A DNA stretch of 64,000 nt from Catenuloplanes atrovinosus (GCF_031458235.1 NZ_JAVDYB010000001.1:620001-684000), one strand, 5' to 3'. Shown: positions 16,353 through 27,196, counted from the stretch's first letter. The notes: a model not told the origin generated them from the letters alone. A program made the numbers and translations.

Positions 16353-17542
16353 CCGAATTCGCCTTCGAGGGCCTGCTGCGCGATCTCGCGCCGCAGGTCC
16401 TCGGCGTGCTCACCCGGCGGTTCGGCGACTTCGCGGCCGCGGAGGACGCGGTGCAGGAGGCGCTGCTGGCCGCGTTCCAGCAGTGGCCGGCCCAGGGGGT
16501 GCCGGGTAACTCGCGCGGGTGGCTGATCCAGGTGGCGCACCGGCGGCTGATCGAGCAGATCCGCGGGGCGGACGCCCGTCGCCGCCGGGAGTCCTCGGCG
16601 TTCCAGCTCTCCGCGCCGCTCGCCGACGCCGAGGTGGCGGACCGGGACGACACGCTCGACCTGCTGTTCCTGTGCTGCCATCCGGCGCTGAGCCGGGCGT
16701 CCGCGATCGCGCTGACGCTGCGCGCGGTCGGTGGCCTCACCACGGCGGAGATCGCCCGGGCGTTCCTGGTGCCGGAGGCGACTATGGCGCAGCGGATCAG
16801 CCGGGCGAAGCGCACCGTCCAGTCCGGATTCTCCGAGCCCGGCGACCTGGACGCGGTGTTGCAGGTGCTCTATCTGATCTTCAACGAGGGGCACACCAGC
16901 TCGGCCGGGCCGTCGCTGCTGCGGGTGGAGCTGTCGGCGGAGGCGATCCGGCTCACCCGGGCGGTGCGTGCGCTGCGGCCGGAGTCCGCGGAGGTCGGCG
17001 GGCTGCTGGCGCTGATGCTGCTGACCGAGGCGCGGGCGCCGGCGCGGACCGGGCCGGTCGGCGAGCTGGTGCCGCTGGCCGCGCAGGACCGGTCGCGGTG
17101 GGACGCGGCCGCGATCGCGGAGGGCATCGCGCTGGTGCACGAGGTGCTGCCGCGCGGGCCGGTCGGGCCGTACCAGGTTCAGGCCGCGATCGCGGCGCTG
17201 CACGACGAGGCGCCGTCGGCGGAGGCCACGGACTGGCCGCAGATCCTCGCGCTGTACGGCGTGCTGGAACGGCTGACGCCCAGCCCGGTGGTGGCGCTGA
17301 ACCGCGCGGTGGCGCGGGCGATGGTGGAGGGACCGGCGGCGGGCCTCGCCACGCTGGACGCGCTGGCCGCGGATGAGCGCCTGGCCCGCGGGCACCGGCT
17401 GCCGGCGGCGCGGGCGCACCTGCTGGAGATGGCGGGCGCGCGGGCCGAGGCGGCGGAGGCTTACCGGCTGGCGGCGGCGCGGACGGCCAGCGTGCCGGAG
17501 CGGAACTACCTCACGCTGCGTGCCGCCCGGCTCGCCGAGTGA
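16349..17542 (+). CDS. ECF42-type RNA polymerase sigma factor with C-terminal TPR-like domain
   Basis: 397 residues, about twice a minimal ECF sigma factor. Region 2 is FGDFAAAEDAVQEALLAAFQ with GWLIQVAHRRLIEQIR. Region 4 is LTLRAVGGLTTAEIARAFLV with ATMAQRISRAKRTV. The remaining roughly 200 residues form the alpha-helical extension seen in ECF41/42-type factors (NEGHTSSAG, LALMLLTEARAPAR, YQVQAAIAALHDEAP, ALYGVLERLTPSPVVALNRAVA). It is translationally coupled to the DGPF gene by a GTGA overlap. No anti-sigma gene is adjacent, consistent with regulation through the C-terminal extension. Its target is probably its own operon. Confidence 0.93.
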   Translation: MTEFAFEGLLRDLAPQVLGVLTRRFGDFAAAEDAVQEALLAAFQQWPAQGVPGNSRGWLIQVAHRRLIEQIRGADARRRRESSAFQLSAPLADAEVADRDDTLDLLFLCCHPALSRASAIALTLRAVGGLTTAEIARAFLVPEATMAQRISRAKRTVQSGFSEPGDLDAVLQVLYLIFNEGHTSSAGPSLLRVELSAEAIRLTRAVRALRPESAEVGGLLALMLLTEARAPARTGPVGELVPLAAQDRSRWDAAAIAEGIALVHEVLPRGPVGPYQVQAAIAALHDEAPSAEATDWPQILALYGVLERLTPSPVVALNRAVARAMVEGPAAGLATLDALAADERLARGHRLPAARAHLLEMAGARAEAAEAYRLAAARTASVPERNYLTLRAARLAE

Positions 17543-17646
17543 TTTATAAGGTTCATTTACCATTCCTTTAGCCCGCCGCTGAACCCGTCGCTGCCACGAT
17601 CATCCCGTCTCCGATCTATGGCTGTACGGAATGGGAGTGGTGCGCG

Positions 17647-18756
17647 GTGAAGCTTCGAGTCGTCGCTACGGTACTGGCGATCGCGGGTGCGGGAACGGCC
17701 GCAGCGGTCCTGCCGATGACCATGGCCTCGGCGGCCGAGTGCGCGAGCCCGTACAGCGCGTCCCAGGTGTACTGGGGCGGCAACACGGCGTCGTTCGGCG
17801 GCCACAACTGGCGGGCCAAGTGGTGGACCCAGGGCGAGCAGCCGAGCGCGGCCGGGACCGGGGTCTGGGAGGACCAGGGGACGTGCGGGTCGGGCTCGGG
17901 TTCCGGCGCTGGCTCGGGCTCCGCGGCCTGTGATCACCCGGCGTGGGTGGCGGGCAAGGCCTATGTCACCGGGAACATCGTGAAGTATACGGACGGTAAG
18001 TACTACATCGCCGAGCATGACAACCCGGGGTACGACCCGGTGATCAGCACCTGGTTCTGGGAGCCGTACACCTGCTCGGGCACCGGTGGTGGCACGCAGC
18101 CGACGCCGCCCGCGCCGACCGGTGGGGCCAACCCGTCCGGGTTCGTGGTGTCCGAGGCGCAGTTCAAGCAGATGTTCCCGAACCGGAACCAGTTCTACAC
18201 GTACGCCGGCCTGGTGCAGGCGCTGTCCGCGTACCCGGCGTTCGCCGGCACCGGCAGCGACACCGTGCGCAAGCAGGAGGCGGCCGCGTTCCTCGCGAAC
18301 ATCAACCACGAGACCGGCGGCCTGGTCCACATCGTCGAGCAGAACACGGCGAACTACCCGCACTACTGCGACGCCAACCAGCCGTACGGGTGCCCGGCCG
18401 GCCAGGCCGCGTACTACGGCCGTGGGCCGATCCAGCTGAGCTGGAACTTCAACTACAAGGCCGCGGGTGACGCGCTCGGTATCGACCTGCTGCGCAACCC
18501 GAACCTGGTGCAGAACGACGCGGCCGTCGCCTGGAAGACCGGCATCTGGTACTGGATGACGCAGTCCGGCCCCGGCACGATGACCGGCCACAACGCCATG
18601 GTCAACGGCCGTGGCTTCGGCGAGTCGATCCGCAGCATCAACGGCGCGCTGGAGTGCAACGGCGGCAACCCGGCCCAGGTGCAGAGCCGGATCGCCGCGT
18701 ACCAGAACTTCGCCGCGATCCTCGGCGTCTCGCCGGGCGCGAACCTCAGCTGCTGA
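17647..18756 (+). CDS. Secreted GH19 chitinase with two chitin-binding modules
   Basis: 369 residues. A signal peptide ends near residue 30 (LPMTMASAA). Two CBM5/12-type chitin-binding modules follow at about 32-80 and 95-143 ([27 protein letters not shown]), joined by Gly/Ser and Thr/Pro linkers. The catalytic GH19 domain has NINHETGG with the catalytic Glu222 and [12 protein letters not shown] at 256-267. It hydrolyses beta-1,4-N-acetylglucosamine polymers outside the cell. The start is GTG 17647. An unusually AT-rich stretch (17543-17580) between the sigma gene and this gene probably holds its promoter. A perfect terminator hairpin follows the stop. Confidence 0.95.
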   Translation: MKLRVVATVLAIAGAGTAAAVLPMTMASAAECASPYSASQVYWGGNTASFGGHNWRAKWWTQGEQPSAAGTGVWEDQGTCGSGSGSGAGSGSAACDHPAWVAGKAYVTGNIVKYTDGKYYIAEHDNPGYDPVISTWFWEPYTCSGTGGGTQPTPPAPTGGANPSGFVVSEAQFKQMFPNRNQFYTYAGLVQALSAYPAFAGTGSDTVRKQEAAAFLANINHETGGLVHIVEQNTANYPHYCDANQPYGCPAGQAAYYGRGPIQLSWNFNYKAAGDALGIDLLRNPNLVQNDAAVAWKTGIWYWMTQSGPGTMTGHNAMVNGRGFGESIRSINGALECNGGNPAQVQSRIAAYQNFAAILGVSPGANLSC

Positions 18757-18771
18757 TACTTCCGTTCCCTG

Positions 18772-18798
18772 GCCGGTGCCGCCCGTCGCGGCACCGGC
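18772..18798 (+). terminator. Chitinase terminator hairpin
   Basis: Perfect 11-bp stem GCCGGTGCCGC / GCGGCACCGGC with loop CCGTC, 16 bp past the stop codon and followed by a T-rich TGGTTCTCTC. This is the clearest intrinsic terminator in the window. Confidence 0.8.
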
Positions 18799-18866
18799 TG
18801 GTTCTCTCAACACGGGTACGGCGTGAGCGCGTCCCTTGTCTGTCAGATGTGACGGCGAGGGCGCGC

Positions 18867-19106
18867 TTACGCCGTTTCCTTCTTCAGAGTCAGCCGTAGC
18901 CCGATCGTGCTGTACCGCGCGGTCTCCGCCCGGCCGAACGCGCTCCGCCCGGCCAACTCGTGCAACTGCTCCGGCGTGTGCGCCCGCCGGCGCAACCAGC
19001 CCGGCGTGACCCGGGCGAACAGCGCGCTCCCCGGGCCCAGCCGCATCGCGGCGACCTCCGTGGCGATCTCGGCCCGGGACACGCGCGGGTCCAGGTCCTC
19101 GATCAT
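18867..19106 (-). pseudogene. C-terminal fragment of a SAM-dependent methyltransferase
   Basis: An open frame of 79 residues begins [20 protein letters not shown] and ends with [20 protein letters not shown] and a TAA stop. Composition and motifs ([22 protein letters not shown]) resemble the last 75 or so residues of class I methyltransferases. The nucleotide-binding Rossmann part (GxGxG motif) is missing. Directly upstream, where it should be, lies a roughly 370-bp array of 9-bp GC repeats. The frame stays open through the array only because the repeat lacks stop codons. I therefore read this as the remnant of a gene truncated by the array. Translation from ATG 19106 is possible but unproven. 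Confidence 0.6.
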
Positions 19107-19534
19107 CGCCACGCCGCCCGGCCGCGGCACGCGGTTCCGCGGCCCTGCCGTTCCGGGGGTTCCGCGGCGTGTGGCTCTTGCGGTCCCGTGGCCCTTGCGG
19201 TTCCGCGGGGTTTCGCAGCGCGCGGCGGTTCTGCGACCCTTGCGGTTCCGCGGGGTTACGCGGCCTGCGGTCCCGGCGTCCCGGCGGTCCCCGCGGTCCC
19301 GGCCGTCCCGGCGGTCCCCGCGGTCCCGGCGGTCCCCGCGGTCCCCGCGGTCCCGGCGGTCCCCGCGGTCCTCGCGGTTCCGGCGGTCCTCGCGGTCCCT
19401 GCGGTCCCCGCGATCCCTGCGGTCCCCGCGGTCCCACGGCCCTCGCGGTCCCGGCGGTCCCACGGCCCTCGCGGTCCCGGCGGTCCCACGGCCCGGCGGA
19501 CCCCGGCCCGGCGGGACCGGCGGTGAGGTGGGTG
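19107..19534. repeat. Degenerate 9-bp GC-rich array
   Basis: Tens of imperfect copies of GCGGTCCCG/GCGGTCCCC run from about 19130 to 19506. The unit has no stop codon in any frame, so long Gly-Pro-Arg, Ala-Val-Pro and Arg-Ser frames appear on both strands; one minus-strand frame looks like collagen ([10 protein letters not shown]). It lies between the methyltransferase fragment and fadJ, and no other feature is visible in this interval. Confidence 0.8.
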
Positions 19535-21676
19535 TTACTCGAAGCGCTCCCCTCGATCGGCCTTCTCGAGGAGGAGGCGTGGGGGAGTGAAGCGCTCGCC
19601 GTAGCGGTCGGCCAGTTGCCGCGACCGGGCGATGAAGCCGGGGAGGCCGCCCGCGTACTGGTTGATGTACTGGAGGACGCCGCCGGTCCAGCCGGGGTAG
19701 CCGATGCCGAGGATGGAGCCGATGTTGGCGTCGGAGACGTCGGTGAGAACCCCCTCGTCCAGGCACTTCACCGACTCGATCGCCTCGATGAAGAGGAGGC
19801 GTTCCTTCAGGTCGTCGAACGGGATCGTGACGGCGGGGTTCGCCATGGACGCCAGGCCGGGCCAGAGGCGGGTGCGCGTGCCGTTCTCGTACTCGTAGAA
19901 GCCCGCGCCGCCGGAGCGGCCGGTGCGGCCGGCCTCGATGAGACGGTCGATGACCGCGTCGGCGGGGTGCGGGGTCCAGGTGCCGCCGGCGGCGACCACG
20001 GCGGCGGCGGTCTCCTTGCGGATCCGCTGCGGCAGCGTGAGCGTCAGCTCGTCCATCAGCTGCAGCACCGGCGCGGGGTAGCCGGCCTGGCTGCTGGCCT
20101 GCTCGATGGACGGCGCGGGCACGCCCTCGGCGAGCATGGCGACGCCCTCGTTGGTGAACGTGCCGATCACGCGGCTGGTGAAGAAGCCACGGCTGTCGTT
20201 GACCACGATCGGTGTCTTGCGCAGCCGGCGGACCACCGCGAGTGCGCGCCGCACGGTGGCGTCGCTGGTGCGCTCGCCGCGGATCACCTCGACCAGCGGC
20301 ATCTTGTCGACGGGGGAGAAGAAGTGCAACCCGACGAAGTCGGCCTGGCGGCGCACGCCCTCGGCCAGCATCGTGATCGGCAGCGTCGACGTGTTGGAGC
20401 AGAGCAGCGCGTCCGGCGCGACCAGTTCCTCGATCTCGGCGAAGACCTTGTGCTTGAGCGCCGGGTCCTCGAACACGGCCTCGATCACCACGTCCACTCC
20501 GGACAGGGCGGCCGGGTCGTTCGCGGGCGAGATGCGGGACAGCAGCTCGGTGCCGGCGGACTCGGTGAGCCGGCCCTTGGCGACCGCCTTCGCCACCAGC
20601 CGCTGGGAGTAGCCGAGTCCGCGCGCGGCGGCCTCGACGGAGACGTCCTTGAGCACCACGTCGAGCCCGGCCTTGGCGCACACGTACGCGATGGCGGCGC
20701 CCATCATGCCGGCGCCGATCACGCCGACCCGGGTGAACGGCGGGACGTCGCCGATGTCGCGCGCGTTCGCCGCGTTCAGGTCGAAGAAGAACGCCTGGAT
20801 CATGTTCTTCGCGATCTGGCCGGTGACCAGCTCCACGAAGTAACGGTTCTCGATCACGAACGCGGTGTCGACGTCGACCTGGGCTCCCTCGACCGCGGCC
20901 GCGAGGATGTTGCGGGGTGCCGGGTACGGCGCGTTCTTCAGCTCCTTGCGCAGCGTGGCCGGGAACGCGGGGAGCATCGCGGCCAGCGACGGGGTCGACG
21001 GCGTACCCCCGGGGATCTTGTAGCCCTTGACGTCCCACGGCTGGGCCGCGCCCGGGTTGGCGCGGATCCACTCGCGGGCCGCGGGCAGCAGGTCGTCGGC
21101 GGACGGCACGAGCGCGGAGATCAGCCCCAGGTCGCGGGCGGCGGCCGCGCGGTGCCGCTGGCCGCGCAGCAGCACCTGGGTGAGCGCGGTGACCAGGCCC
21201 AGCAGGCGCACGGTGCGCACCACGCCGCCGGCGCCGGGCAGCAGGCCGAGCGTCACCTCGGGGAAGCCGACCTCCAGCCGCGGGTCGTCGACCGCGATCC
21301 GGTGGTGGCAGGCGAGCGCCAGCTCCAGTCCGCCGCCGAGCGCGGAGCCGTTGAGCGCGGCGACCACCGGACGGCCCAGCGTCTCCAGCCGGCGGAACTG
21401 CGCCTTCACCGCCGCGGCGCCGGCGAAGGAGGCCGCTGCCTGGTCCGGCCCGGGCGTGCGGAGCTGGTCGAGGTCGCCGCCGGCGAAGAACGACTTCTTC
21501 GCGGACACGAACACCACGCCGGTGATGGAGTCGCGCTCCGCCTCCAGCCGGGTGACGGTCTCCGCCATGCTCCGCACATACGCCGCGGTCATGGTGTTGG
21601 CGGCGCGCGCGGGATCGTCCAGCGTCAGCACGACGATGCCGTCGTCCTCGCGGTCCCAGCGGATCGTCGACGTCAT
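19535..21676 (-). CDS. fadJ: Fatty acid oxidation multifunctional protein (enoyl-CoA hydratase / 3-hydroxyacyl-CoA dehydrogenase)
   Basis: 713-residue two-domain beta-oxidation enzyme. The N-terminal crotonase domain has the catalytic glutamates Glu118 (GGGLELAL) and Glu140 (VGFPEVTLG). The 3-hydroxyacyl-CoA dehydrogenase domain follows with the NAD-binding GAGMMG at 321-326, then SNTSTLPI and the [15 protein letters not shown] block, and a duplicated C-terminal helical domain. It hydrates enoyl-CoA and oxidises the 3-hydroxyacyl-CoA product. The start is ATG 21676, 28 bp after the thiolase stop, so both are on one minus-strand transcript and would form the alpha2beta2-type trifunctional system. 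Confidence 0.95.
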   Translation of the reverse strand: MTSTIRWDREDDGIVVLTLDDPARAANTMTAAYVRSMAETVTRLEAERDSITGVVFVSAKKSFFAGGDLDQLRTPGPDQAAASFAGAAAVKAQFRRLETLGRPVVAALNGSALGGGLELALACHHRIAVDDPRLEVGFPEVTLGLLPGAGGVVRTVRLLGLVTALTQVLLRGQRHRAAAARDLGLISALVPSADDLLPAAREWIRANPGAAQPWDVKGYKIPGGTPSTPSLAAMLPAFPATLRKELKNAPYPAPRNILAAAVEGAQVDVDTAFVIENRYFVELVTGQIAKNMIQAFFFDLNAANARDIGDVPPFTRVGVIGAGMMGAAIAYVCAKAGLDVVLKDVSVEAAARGLGYSQRLVAKAVAKGRLTESAGTELLSRISPANDPAALSGVDVVIEAVFEDPALKHKVFAEIEELVAPDALLCSNTSTLPITMLAEGVRRQADFVGLHFFSPVDKMPLVEVIRGERTSDATVRRALAVVRRLRKTPIVVNDSRGFFTSRVIGTFTNEGVAMLAEGVPAPSIEQASSQAGYPAPVLQLMDELTLTLPQRIRKETAAAVVAAGGTWTPHPADAVIDRLIEAGRTGRSGGAGFYEYENGTRTRLWPGLASMANPAVTIPFDDLKERLLFIEAIESVKCLDEGVLTDVSDANIGSILGIGYPGWTGGVLQYINQYAGGLPGFIARSRQLADRYGERFTPPRLLLEKADRGERFE

Positions 21677-21704
21677 GTGCGAATCCTCCGTGTGCGTGCG
21701 CCGG

Positions 21705-22934
<1,230 letters not shown>

Positions 22935-22961
22935 CGGAGCCTCCCGTGTCTGCGAACCGGC

Positions 22962-22967
22962 GTTAAC
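22962..22967. promoter_or_regulatory. GTTAAC palindrome in the fadA/TetR divergent promoter
   Basis: GTTAAC is rare at this GC content. It occurs here 28 bp upstream of the fadA start and again at 24317-24322, 84 bp upstream of the acyl-CoA synthetase start. A shared regulator is possible but unproven. Confidence 0.3.
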
Positions 22968-23039
22968 TTTCCACCCCGTTTCCGCTCTCTGTCAAGGACT
23001 TCAACAATTCTCCGGTGCGAACACGCTCTCACCAGCGGT

Positions 23040-24248
23040 ATGCTTCCGCCGGTGCGCAGCGCAGAGACGATCGAACCGCCACGGCGGCGGCCGAAGAACC
23101 GCAAGGACCAGATCGCCCTGGTCGCGGCCGAGCTGTTCTGCGCGCACGGTTACCACGGCGTCGGCATCGACCAGATCGCGGCCGCGGTCGGCATCAGCGG
23201 TCCCGCGGTCTACCGGCACTTCCAGGGCAAATACGCGATCCTGGTGTACGCGACGCGCCGGCTGATCGAGCGCGCGCTGGAGGCGGTGGACGCGGACGAC
23301 GCCGATCCGGCCGCCCGGCTGGACGCGCTGCTCGCGGCGTTGGCCAGGGTCGCGGTCGAGGGGCGCCGGGTCGGCGGCCTCTACCAGTGGGAGTGGCGCT
23401 ATCTGGAGCCGGTGCACGTCGCCGAGTTCGCGGAGCGGCTGGACGAACTGATGGGCCGCTTCGTCGTACCGTTGCTGGCGGTTAGAGAAGATCTTGACAA
23501 GCGTGCCGCGTCGGCGCTGGTCCGGGCGATGTTCAGCGTCTTCGGCAGCCTCTCGACGCATCGTGCCGCGATCGCGCGCGGCCGGGCCGAGCAGATCCTG
23601 CACCGCGTCGGCCTCGCCGTGCTGCACGGCGAGGCGCCGGTGCCCCGGCCGCTGACCAGGAAGCCCAGACCAGATCAAGATCTTTCGGGGGTACGGCCGG
23701 GAGCGCGCCGGGAGCTGATCCTCGCGGAGGCCATCCGGCTGTTCCACCGGCACGGCTACCACGCGGTCGGGATGAACGACATCGCGCTCGGCGTGGGCAT
23801 CAACGCATCAAGCCTCTACCGGGTTTTCCCCGGCAAGGCGGACATCCTGGCCGCCGCGTTCTACCGCGCGTCGGAGCGCGTGGCGGAGGCGACCGCGGTC
23901 GCGCTGGACGGCGCCGCCGACGCGCGCGACGCGCTGCGCCGGATGGCCGAGTCCTACGTGGAGCTGACGTTCGAGCGCAGCGACCTGGTCTCGGTCTACC
24001 TGGCGGAGAACAGCAACCTGCCCGGCGGCGACCGCCATGAGCTGCGCAAGGTGCAGCGGCTGCACGTGGAGGAGTGGGTGCGGCTGCTGACCGGGGTCCG
24101 GCCGGACCTGCCGGTGCCGGAGGCGCGGGTGCTGGTGCACGCCGCGCTCAACCTGGTGACCGATCTGAGCCGATGGGTCCGGTTCGACCGGCGGACTGGG
24201 ATGGACGCGCATCTGGTCCGGCTCGCGATGTTGATTATGGCCGCGTGA
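23040..24248 (+). CDS. Double-TetR transcriptional regulator
   Basis: 402 residues made of two TetR/AcrR units in tandem. The first helix-turn-helix is at about 22-66 (IALVAAELFCAHGYHGVGID, VGISGPAVYRHF) and the second at about 222-268 (ILAEAIRLFHRHGYHAVGMN, VGINASSLYRVFPGKADIL), each followed by a helical ligand-type domain. TetR proteins normally dimerise, so a fused pair could work as a single-chain dimer or bind two sites. It is divergent from fadA and precedes an acyl-CoA synthetase, which suggests control of fatty-acid degradation with acyl-CoA as ligand (inference). The start is ATG 23040; GTG 23052 is possible. Confidence 0.92.
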   Translation: MLPPVRSAETIEPPRRRPKNRKDQIALVAAELFCAHGYHGVGIDQIAAAVGISGPAVYRHFQGKYAILVYATRRLIERALEAVDADDADPAARLDALLAALARVAVEGRRVGGLYQWEWRYLEPVHVAEFAERLDELMGRFVVPLLAVREDLDKRAASALVRAMFSVFGSLSTHRAAIARGRAEQILHRVGLAVLHGEAPVPRPLTRKPRPDQDLSGVRPGARRELILAEAIRLFHRHGYHAVGMNDIALGVGINASSLYRVFPGKADILAAAFYRASERVAEATAVALDGAADARDALRRMAESYVELTFERSDLVSVYLAENSNLPGGDRHELRKVQRLHVEEWVRLLTGVRPDLPVPEARVLVHAALNLVTDLSRWVRFDRRTGMDAHLVRLAMLIMAA

Positions 24249-24316
24249 GTTAATCCCGGTTCGCGAGGCTTGGCGGCGACATCGTGACCGATTGAGCGGA
24301 ATCTCTTCCCGCCGAA

Positions 24317-24322
24317 GTTAAC
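24317..24322. promoter_or_regulatory. GTTAAC palindrome upstream of acyl-CoA synthetase
   Basis: Second copy of the GTTAAC hexamer, inside the AT-richer stretch AAGTTAACCGCCGTTTACAG that probably contains the synthetase promoter. Confidence 0.3.
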
Positions 24323-24405
24323 CGCCGTTTACAGTCTCGGCATGAGCGACGCACCCCCGCCCGCAGCGCCTCCCACGCGGCGCGGCGCCGAAGGAGGCCA
24401 CCGTC

Positions 24406-26262
24406 ATGCCGTCCACCGTTCCCCCTGCCACTGACCGCGCCGCGCGCTGCGCCCAGACCGCGCGCGGCCTGACCGTCCCACGGCTGCTGCACCGCAACGC
24501 CACCGAGTTCGCCGACCTGCCCGCGCTGACCGCCCTCGGCGCGCAGGAGACGCTCACCTGGTCGGCGCTGCGCGACCGGGTCGCCCACGCCGCGCGGGGC
24601 CTCGAGGCGCTCGGCCTCGCCGCCGGCGACCGCATGCTGATCAACATGTCGAGCCGGCCCGAGCACTGGATCATCGACCTTGCCGCCGTCCATCTCGGTG
24701 CGATTCCCTCCACGATCTATGCCACGCTCAGCCCTGATCAGATCGACTACCTCGCCCGGCACAGCGGCGCCGAGATCGTGGTGCTGGAGGGCGACGCGGA
24801 GCTGGCCCGCTGGGCGCCGATCCTGGCCGAGGTGCCGACGATCCGGCACGTGGTGACCGTGGCCGGCCCGTCCTCCGCCGACGGCCGCGTCGTCACGCTC
24901 GCCGACCTGGAGTCCGCCGGCGCGGCCGCGCACCGGGCCGACCCGGAGGCGTTCGGCGAGCGCGCGCGTGAGGTGTCGCCCGAGGCGCCGCTCACCATGC
25001 TCTACACGTCCGGCACCACCGGCGACCCCAAGGGCGTCCTGCTCACCCACCACAACGTGATGTACCAGTGCGTGCTGATCGAGGACACGATCACCACGCC
25101 GGACCACCCGGCGTCGCTGGCCTACCTGCCGCTCGCGCACATCGCGGAGCGCATCCTCGGCATCTACTACCCGCTCTACCGCGCCGGGCACGTGCATGTC
25201 TGTCCCGACCAGAAACAGCTGGTCGCCGGGCTGGCCGCGGTCCGGCCGATCTCGTTCTTCGGCGTGCCCCGCGTCTGGGAGAAGATCGCGGCCGGCGTGC
25301 AGGCGCAGATCTCCGCCGCCGACCGCCGGGTGCGCGCCGCGTTCGAGGCGGCCGGTGAGGCCGCCCGGGAGAGCCATCGGCTGCGCGCGGCCGGTGCGCC
25401 GGTCCCGCCGGAGCTCGCGGCCCGGGTCGCCGCGCTCGACGAGTCCGTGCTGCGCCCGCTCCGGGCCCGGCTCGGGCTCGACAACCTGATCTGGGCGGGC
25501 AGCGGTGCCGCGCCGATCCCGGTGTCCACACTGGTCTACCTGGCGGGCATCGGCATCGACGTGTTCGAGGTCTGGGGCATGACCGAGACCACCGGCACCT
25601 GCACCATCAACACGCCGCAGGCGTTCCGGGTCGGCAGCGTGGGCCGGGTCAACCCGGGCATGGAGCTGCGCATCGCGGACGACGGCGAGATCCTGGTCCG
25701 CGGGCCGCTGGTCTGTGCCGGCTATCTGGCGGCGGGCGGCGGAGTCGAGTCGGTCACCGACGCGGACGGCTGGCTGCCCACCGGCGACGTCGGCGTGCTC
25801 GACGACGACGGCTTCCTGACCATCACGGACCGCAAGAAGGAGCTGATCATCAGCTCCGGCGGGAAGAACATGTCGCCCGCGCGGATCGAGTCGCTGCTGC
25901 GCGTGCACCCGCTGATCGGGCAGGCGGTGGCGATCGGCGACCGCCGGCCGTACGTGACCGCGTTGATCGTGCTGGACGAGGAGATCGCCCCGATGTGGGC
26001 CCGATCGAAAGGGCTCCCCGACACATCGATCGCCGGGCTCGCCGCCGAGCCGCGGATGCACGCGGAGATCGCGGCCGCGGTCGACGCGGCGAACGCGAAG
26101 CTCTCCCGGCCGGAGCAGGTCAAAGCGTTCCGCATCATGCCGTCGACCTGGACGCCGGAGACCGGCGAGCTCACCCCGACGCTCAAGCTCCGCCGACGGG
26201 TCGTCACCGACCGCCACGCCACCGCGATCGACGCGCTCTATGACACGCCGTCCGGCGTCTGA
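24406..26262 (+). CDS. Long-chain acyl-CoA synthetase (AMP-forming)
   Basis: 618 residues of the ANL adenylating superfamily. The P-loop motif YTSGTTGDPKG is at about 200-210, then the SFFGVPRVWEKI block, GMTETTG, the hinge-region DRKKELIISSGGKNMSP and the C-terminal catalytic domain. It activates fatty acids to acyl-CoA for the neighbouring fadA-fadJ pathway. The start is ATG 24406 with AAGGAGG eight bases upstream. It is long for a short-chain enzyme and the inserted helices around 300-350 are typical of long-chain (FAA/FACS-type) members. It ends 19 bp from a convergent gene, with a stem-loop between them. Confidence 0.94.
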   Translation: MPSTVPPATDRAARCAQTARGLTVPRLLHRNATEFADLPALTALGAQETLTWSALRDRVAHAARGLEALGLAAGDRMLINMSSRPEHWIIDLAAVHLGAIPSTIYATLSPDQIDYLARHSGAEIVVLEGDAELARWAPILAEVPTIRHVVTVAGPSSADGRVVTLADLESAGAAAHRADPEAFGERAREVSPEAPLTMLYTSGTTGDPKGVLLTHHNVMYQCVLIEDTITTPDHPASLAYLPLAHIAERILGIYYPLYRAGHVHVCPDQKQLVAGLAAVRPISFFGVPRVWEKIAAGVQAQISAADRRVRAAFEAAGEAARESHRLRAAGAPVPPELAARVAALDESVLRPLRARLGLDNLIWAGSGAAPIPVSTLVYLAGIGIDVFEVWGMTETTGTCTINTPQAFRVGSVGRVNPGMELRIADDGEILVRGPLVCAGYLAAGGGVESVTDADGWLPTGDVGVLDDDGFLTITDRKKELIISSGGKNMSPARIESLLRVHPLIGQAVAIGDRRPYVTALIVLDEEIAPMWARSKGLPDTSIAGLAAEPRMHAEIAAAVDAANAKLSRPEQVKAFRIMPSTWTPETGELTPTLKLRRRVVTDRHATAIDALYDTPSGV

Positions 26263-26272
26263 CCGCGCGATG

Positions 26273-26315
26273 CGACCGCCGTCAGCCGGCGTGTGCGCTT
26301 GCCGGCTGGCGGTCG
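26273..26315. terminator. Stem-loop at convergent ends of synthetase and MpaB genes
   Basis: CGACCGCC plus CAGCCGGC on the left pairs with GCCGGCTGGCGGTCG at 26301-26315 with a 3-base bulge. It overlaps the last codons of the minus-strand gene and follows the plus-strand stop by 11 bp. Confidence 0.5.
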
Positions 26316-27196
26316 TCCTTCTCCGTCTGCTGCTGTCGCTCCGTGCGCCGCTTGCGTTCTTCGCGGTCGGCCAGCGCCGTCGTCACACGCGCCGCGCCGA
26401 CCCCACCCGCGATCCGCAGCGGCCGGGGCACCACGGCCATCGTCGCGCGGACCACCCGGGCGAGACGGCGCAGCCGCCGCTCCTGCTCCGGGGACCAGGT
26501 GAGGCCGAGCCGGTCGCGCATCACCTCGGGCAGCGCGCCGACCGTGACCAGGTGGGCCAGCCGCCCGGCCGCGCCGCCGACCGGGCGCCACACGACGTCC
26601 GGGATCACGCGGAGCGGCTTCTTCAGGTGGCGGACGCTGTCGATCACGTCCCACACCGCCTGGTTGTCCTCCAGCCGGTTCAGCACGCGCTCGTCGTAGT
26701 AGGCGCGGAAGCTGGCCCAGTCCGCGGGCAGGTGGTGCTCACGCAGGCCGAGCAGCAGGCCGACCTGGCGCATGTCCGCGTAGTACTCCGCGATCTGCGC
26801 GTCGGTGAGGGGTCGGCCGAAGATCCGATGCGCGTCCACCGCGCCCTGGACCAGCGTGGCGTGCACCCACAGGTACGCCTCCGGGTTGAGCGCGTGATAG
26901 CGCCGGCCCTGGTCGTCGACGCCCTTGATCGTCTCGTGCAGCCGCCGCAGGCGCGCGCTCTCCCGCTCGGCGCCGCGCTGCCCGCCGTAGATCACGGTGG
27001 AGAGCGACAGGTAGGTGCGGACCAGGCGCTGCCACGGCTCCTCGCGATAGTTCGAGTGCTGCAACACGCCCGCGCCGACCACCGGGTGCGCCGTCTGCAG
27101 CACCAGCAGCGGCGGCCCGAGCAGCATGTTCCGCGCGTCGCCGAAGTACCGCCAGACCACCGATCCGCGCCGCGGGGCTCGTGCTTCCGCCGGCAT
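26282..27196 (-). CDS. MpaB/DUF2236-family oxygenase (first paralog)
   Basis: 304 residues. The family, which includes the mycophenolic acid oxygenase MpaB' and the rubber oxygenase Lcp, comprises heme-dependent oxidative cleavage enzymes. Visible features are ARNMLLGPPLLVLQTAHPVV near the N terminus, GVDDQGRRYHALNPEAYLWV with a likely functional His, and HLKKPLRVIPDVVWRPV. The C terminus is rich in Arg/Lys/Gln (EERKRRTERQQQTEKDD). The start is ATG 27196 with GGGAGG upstream. It lies 111 bp after a P1-family peptidase gene on the same strand, and a second DUF2236 gene lies on the other side of that peptidase. The substrate is unknown. Confidence 0.87.
   Translation of the reverse strand: MPAEARAPRRGSVVWRYFGDARNMLLGPPLLVLQTAHPVVGAGVLQHSNYREEPWQRLVRTYLSLSTVIYGGQRGAERESARLRRLHETIKGVDDQGRRYHALNPEAYLWVHATLVQGAVDAHRIFGRPLTDAQIAEYYADMRQVGLLLGLREHHLPADWASFRAYYDERVLNRLEDNQAVWDVIDSVRHLKKPLRVIPDVVWRPVGGAAGRLAHLVTVGALPEVMRDRLGLTWSPEQERRLRRLARVVRATMAVVPRPLRIAGGVGAARVTTALADREERKRRTERQQQTEKDDRQPASAHAG

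Noticed and set aside
17557-19437. Collagen-like Gly-Pro-Arg protein on the minus strand
   Set aside because: The collagen pattern is produced by the 9-bp array; the rest of the frame is antisense to the chitinase and has no signal peptide or family match.
24342-24434. Short upstream frame overlapping the acyl-CoA synthetase start, possible leader peptide
   Set aside because: No Shine-Dalgarno sequence before its ATG and no regulatory residue pattern; the AAGGAGG site serves the synthetase start.
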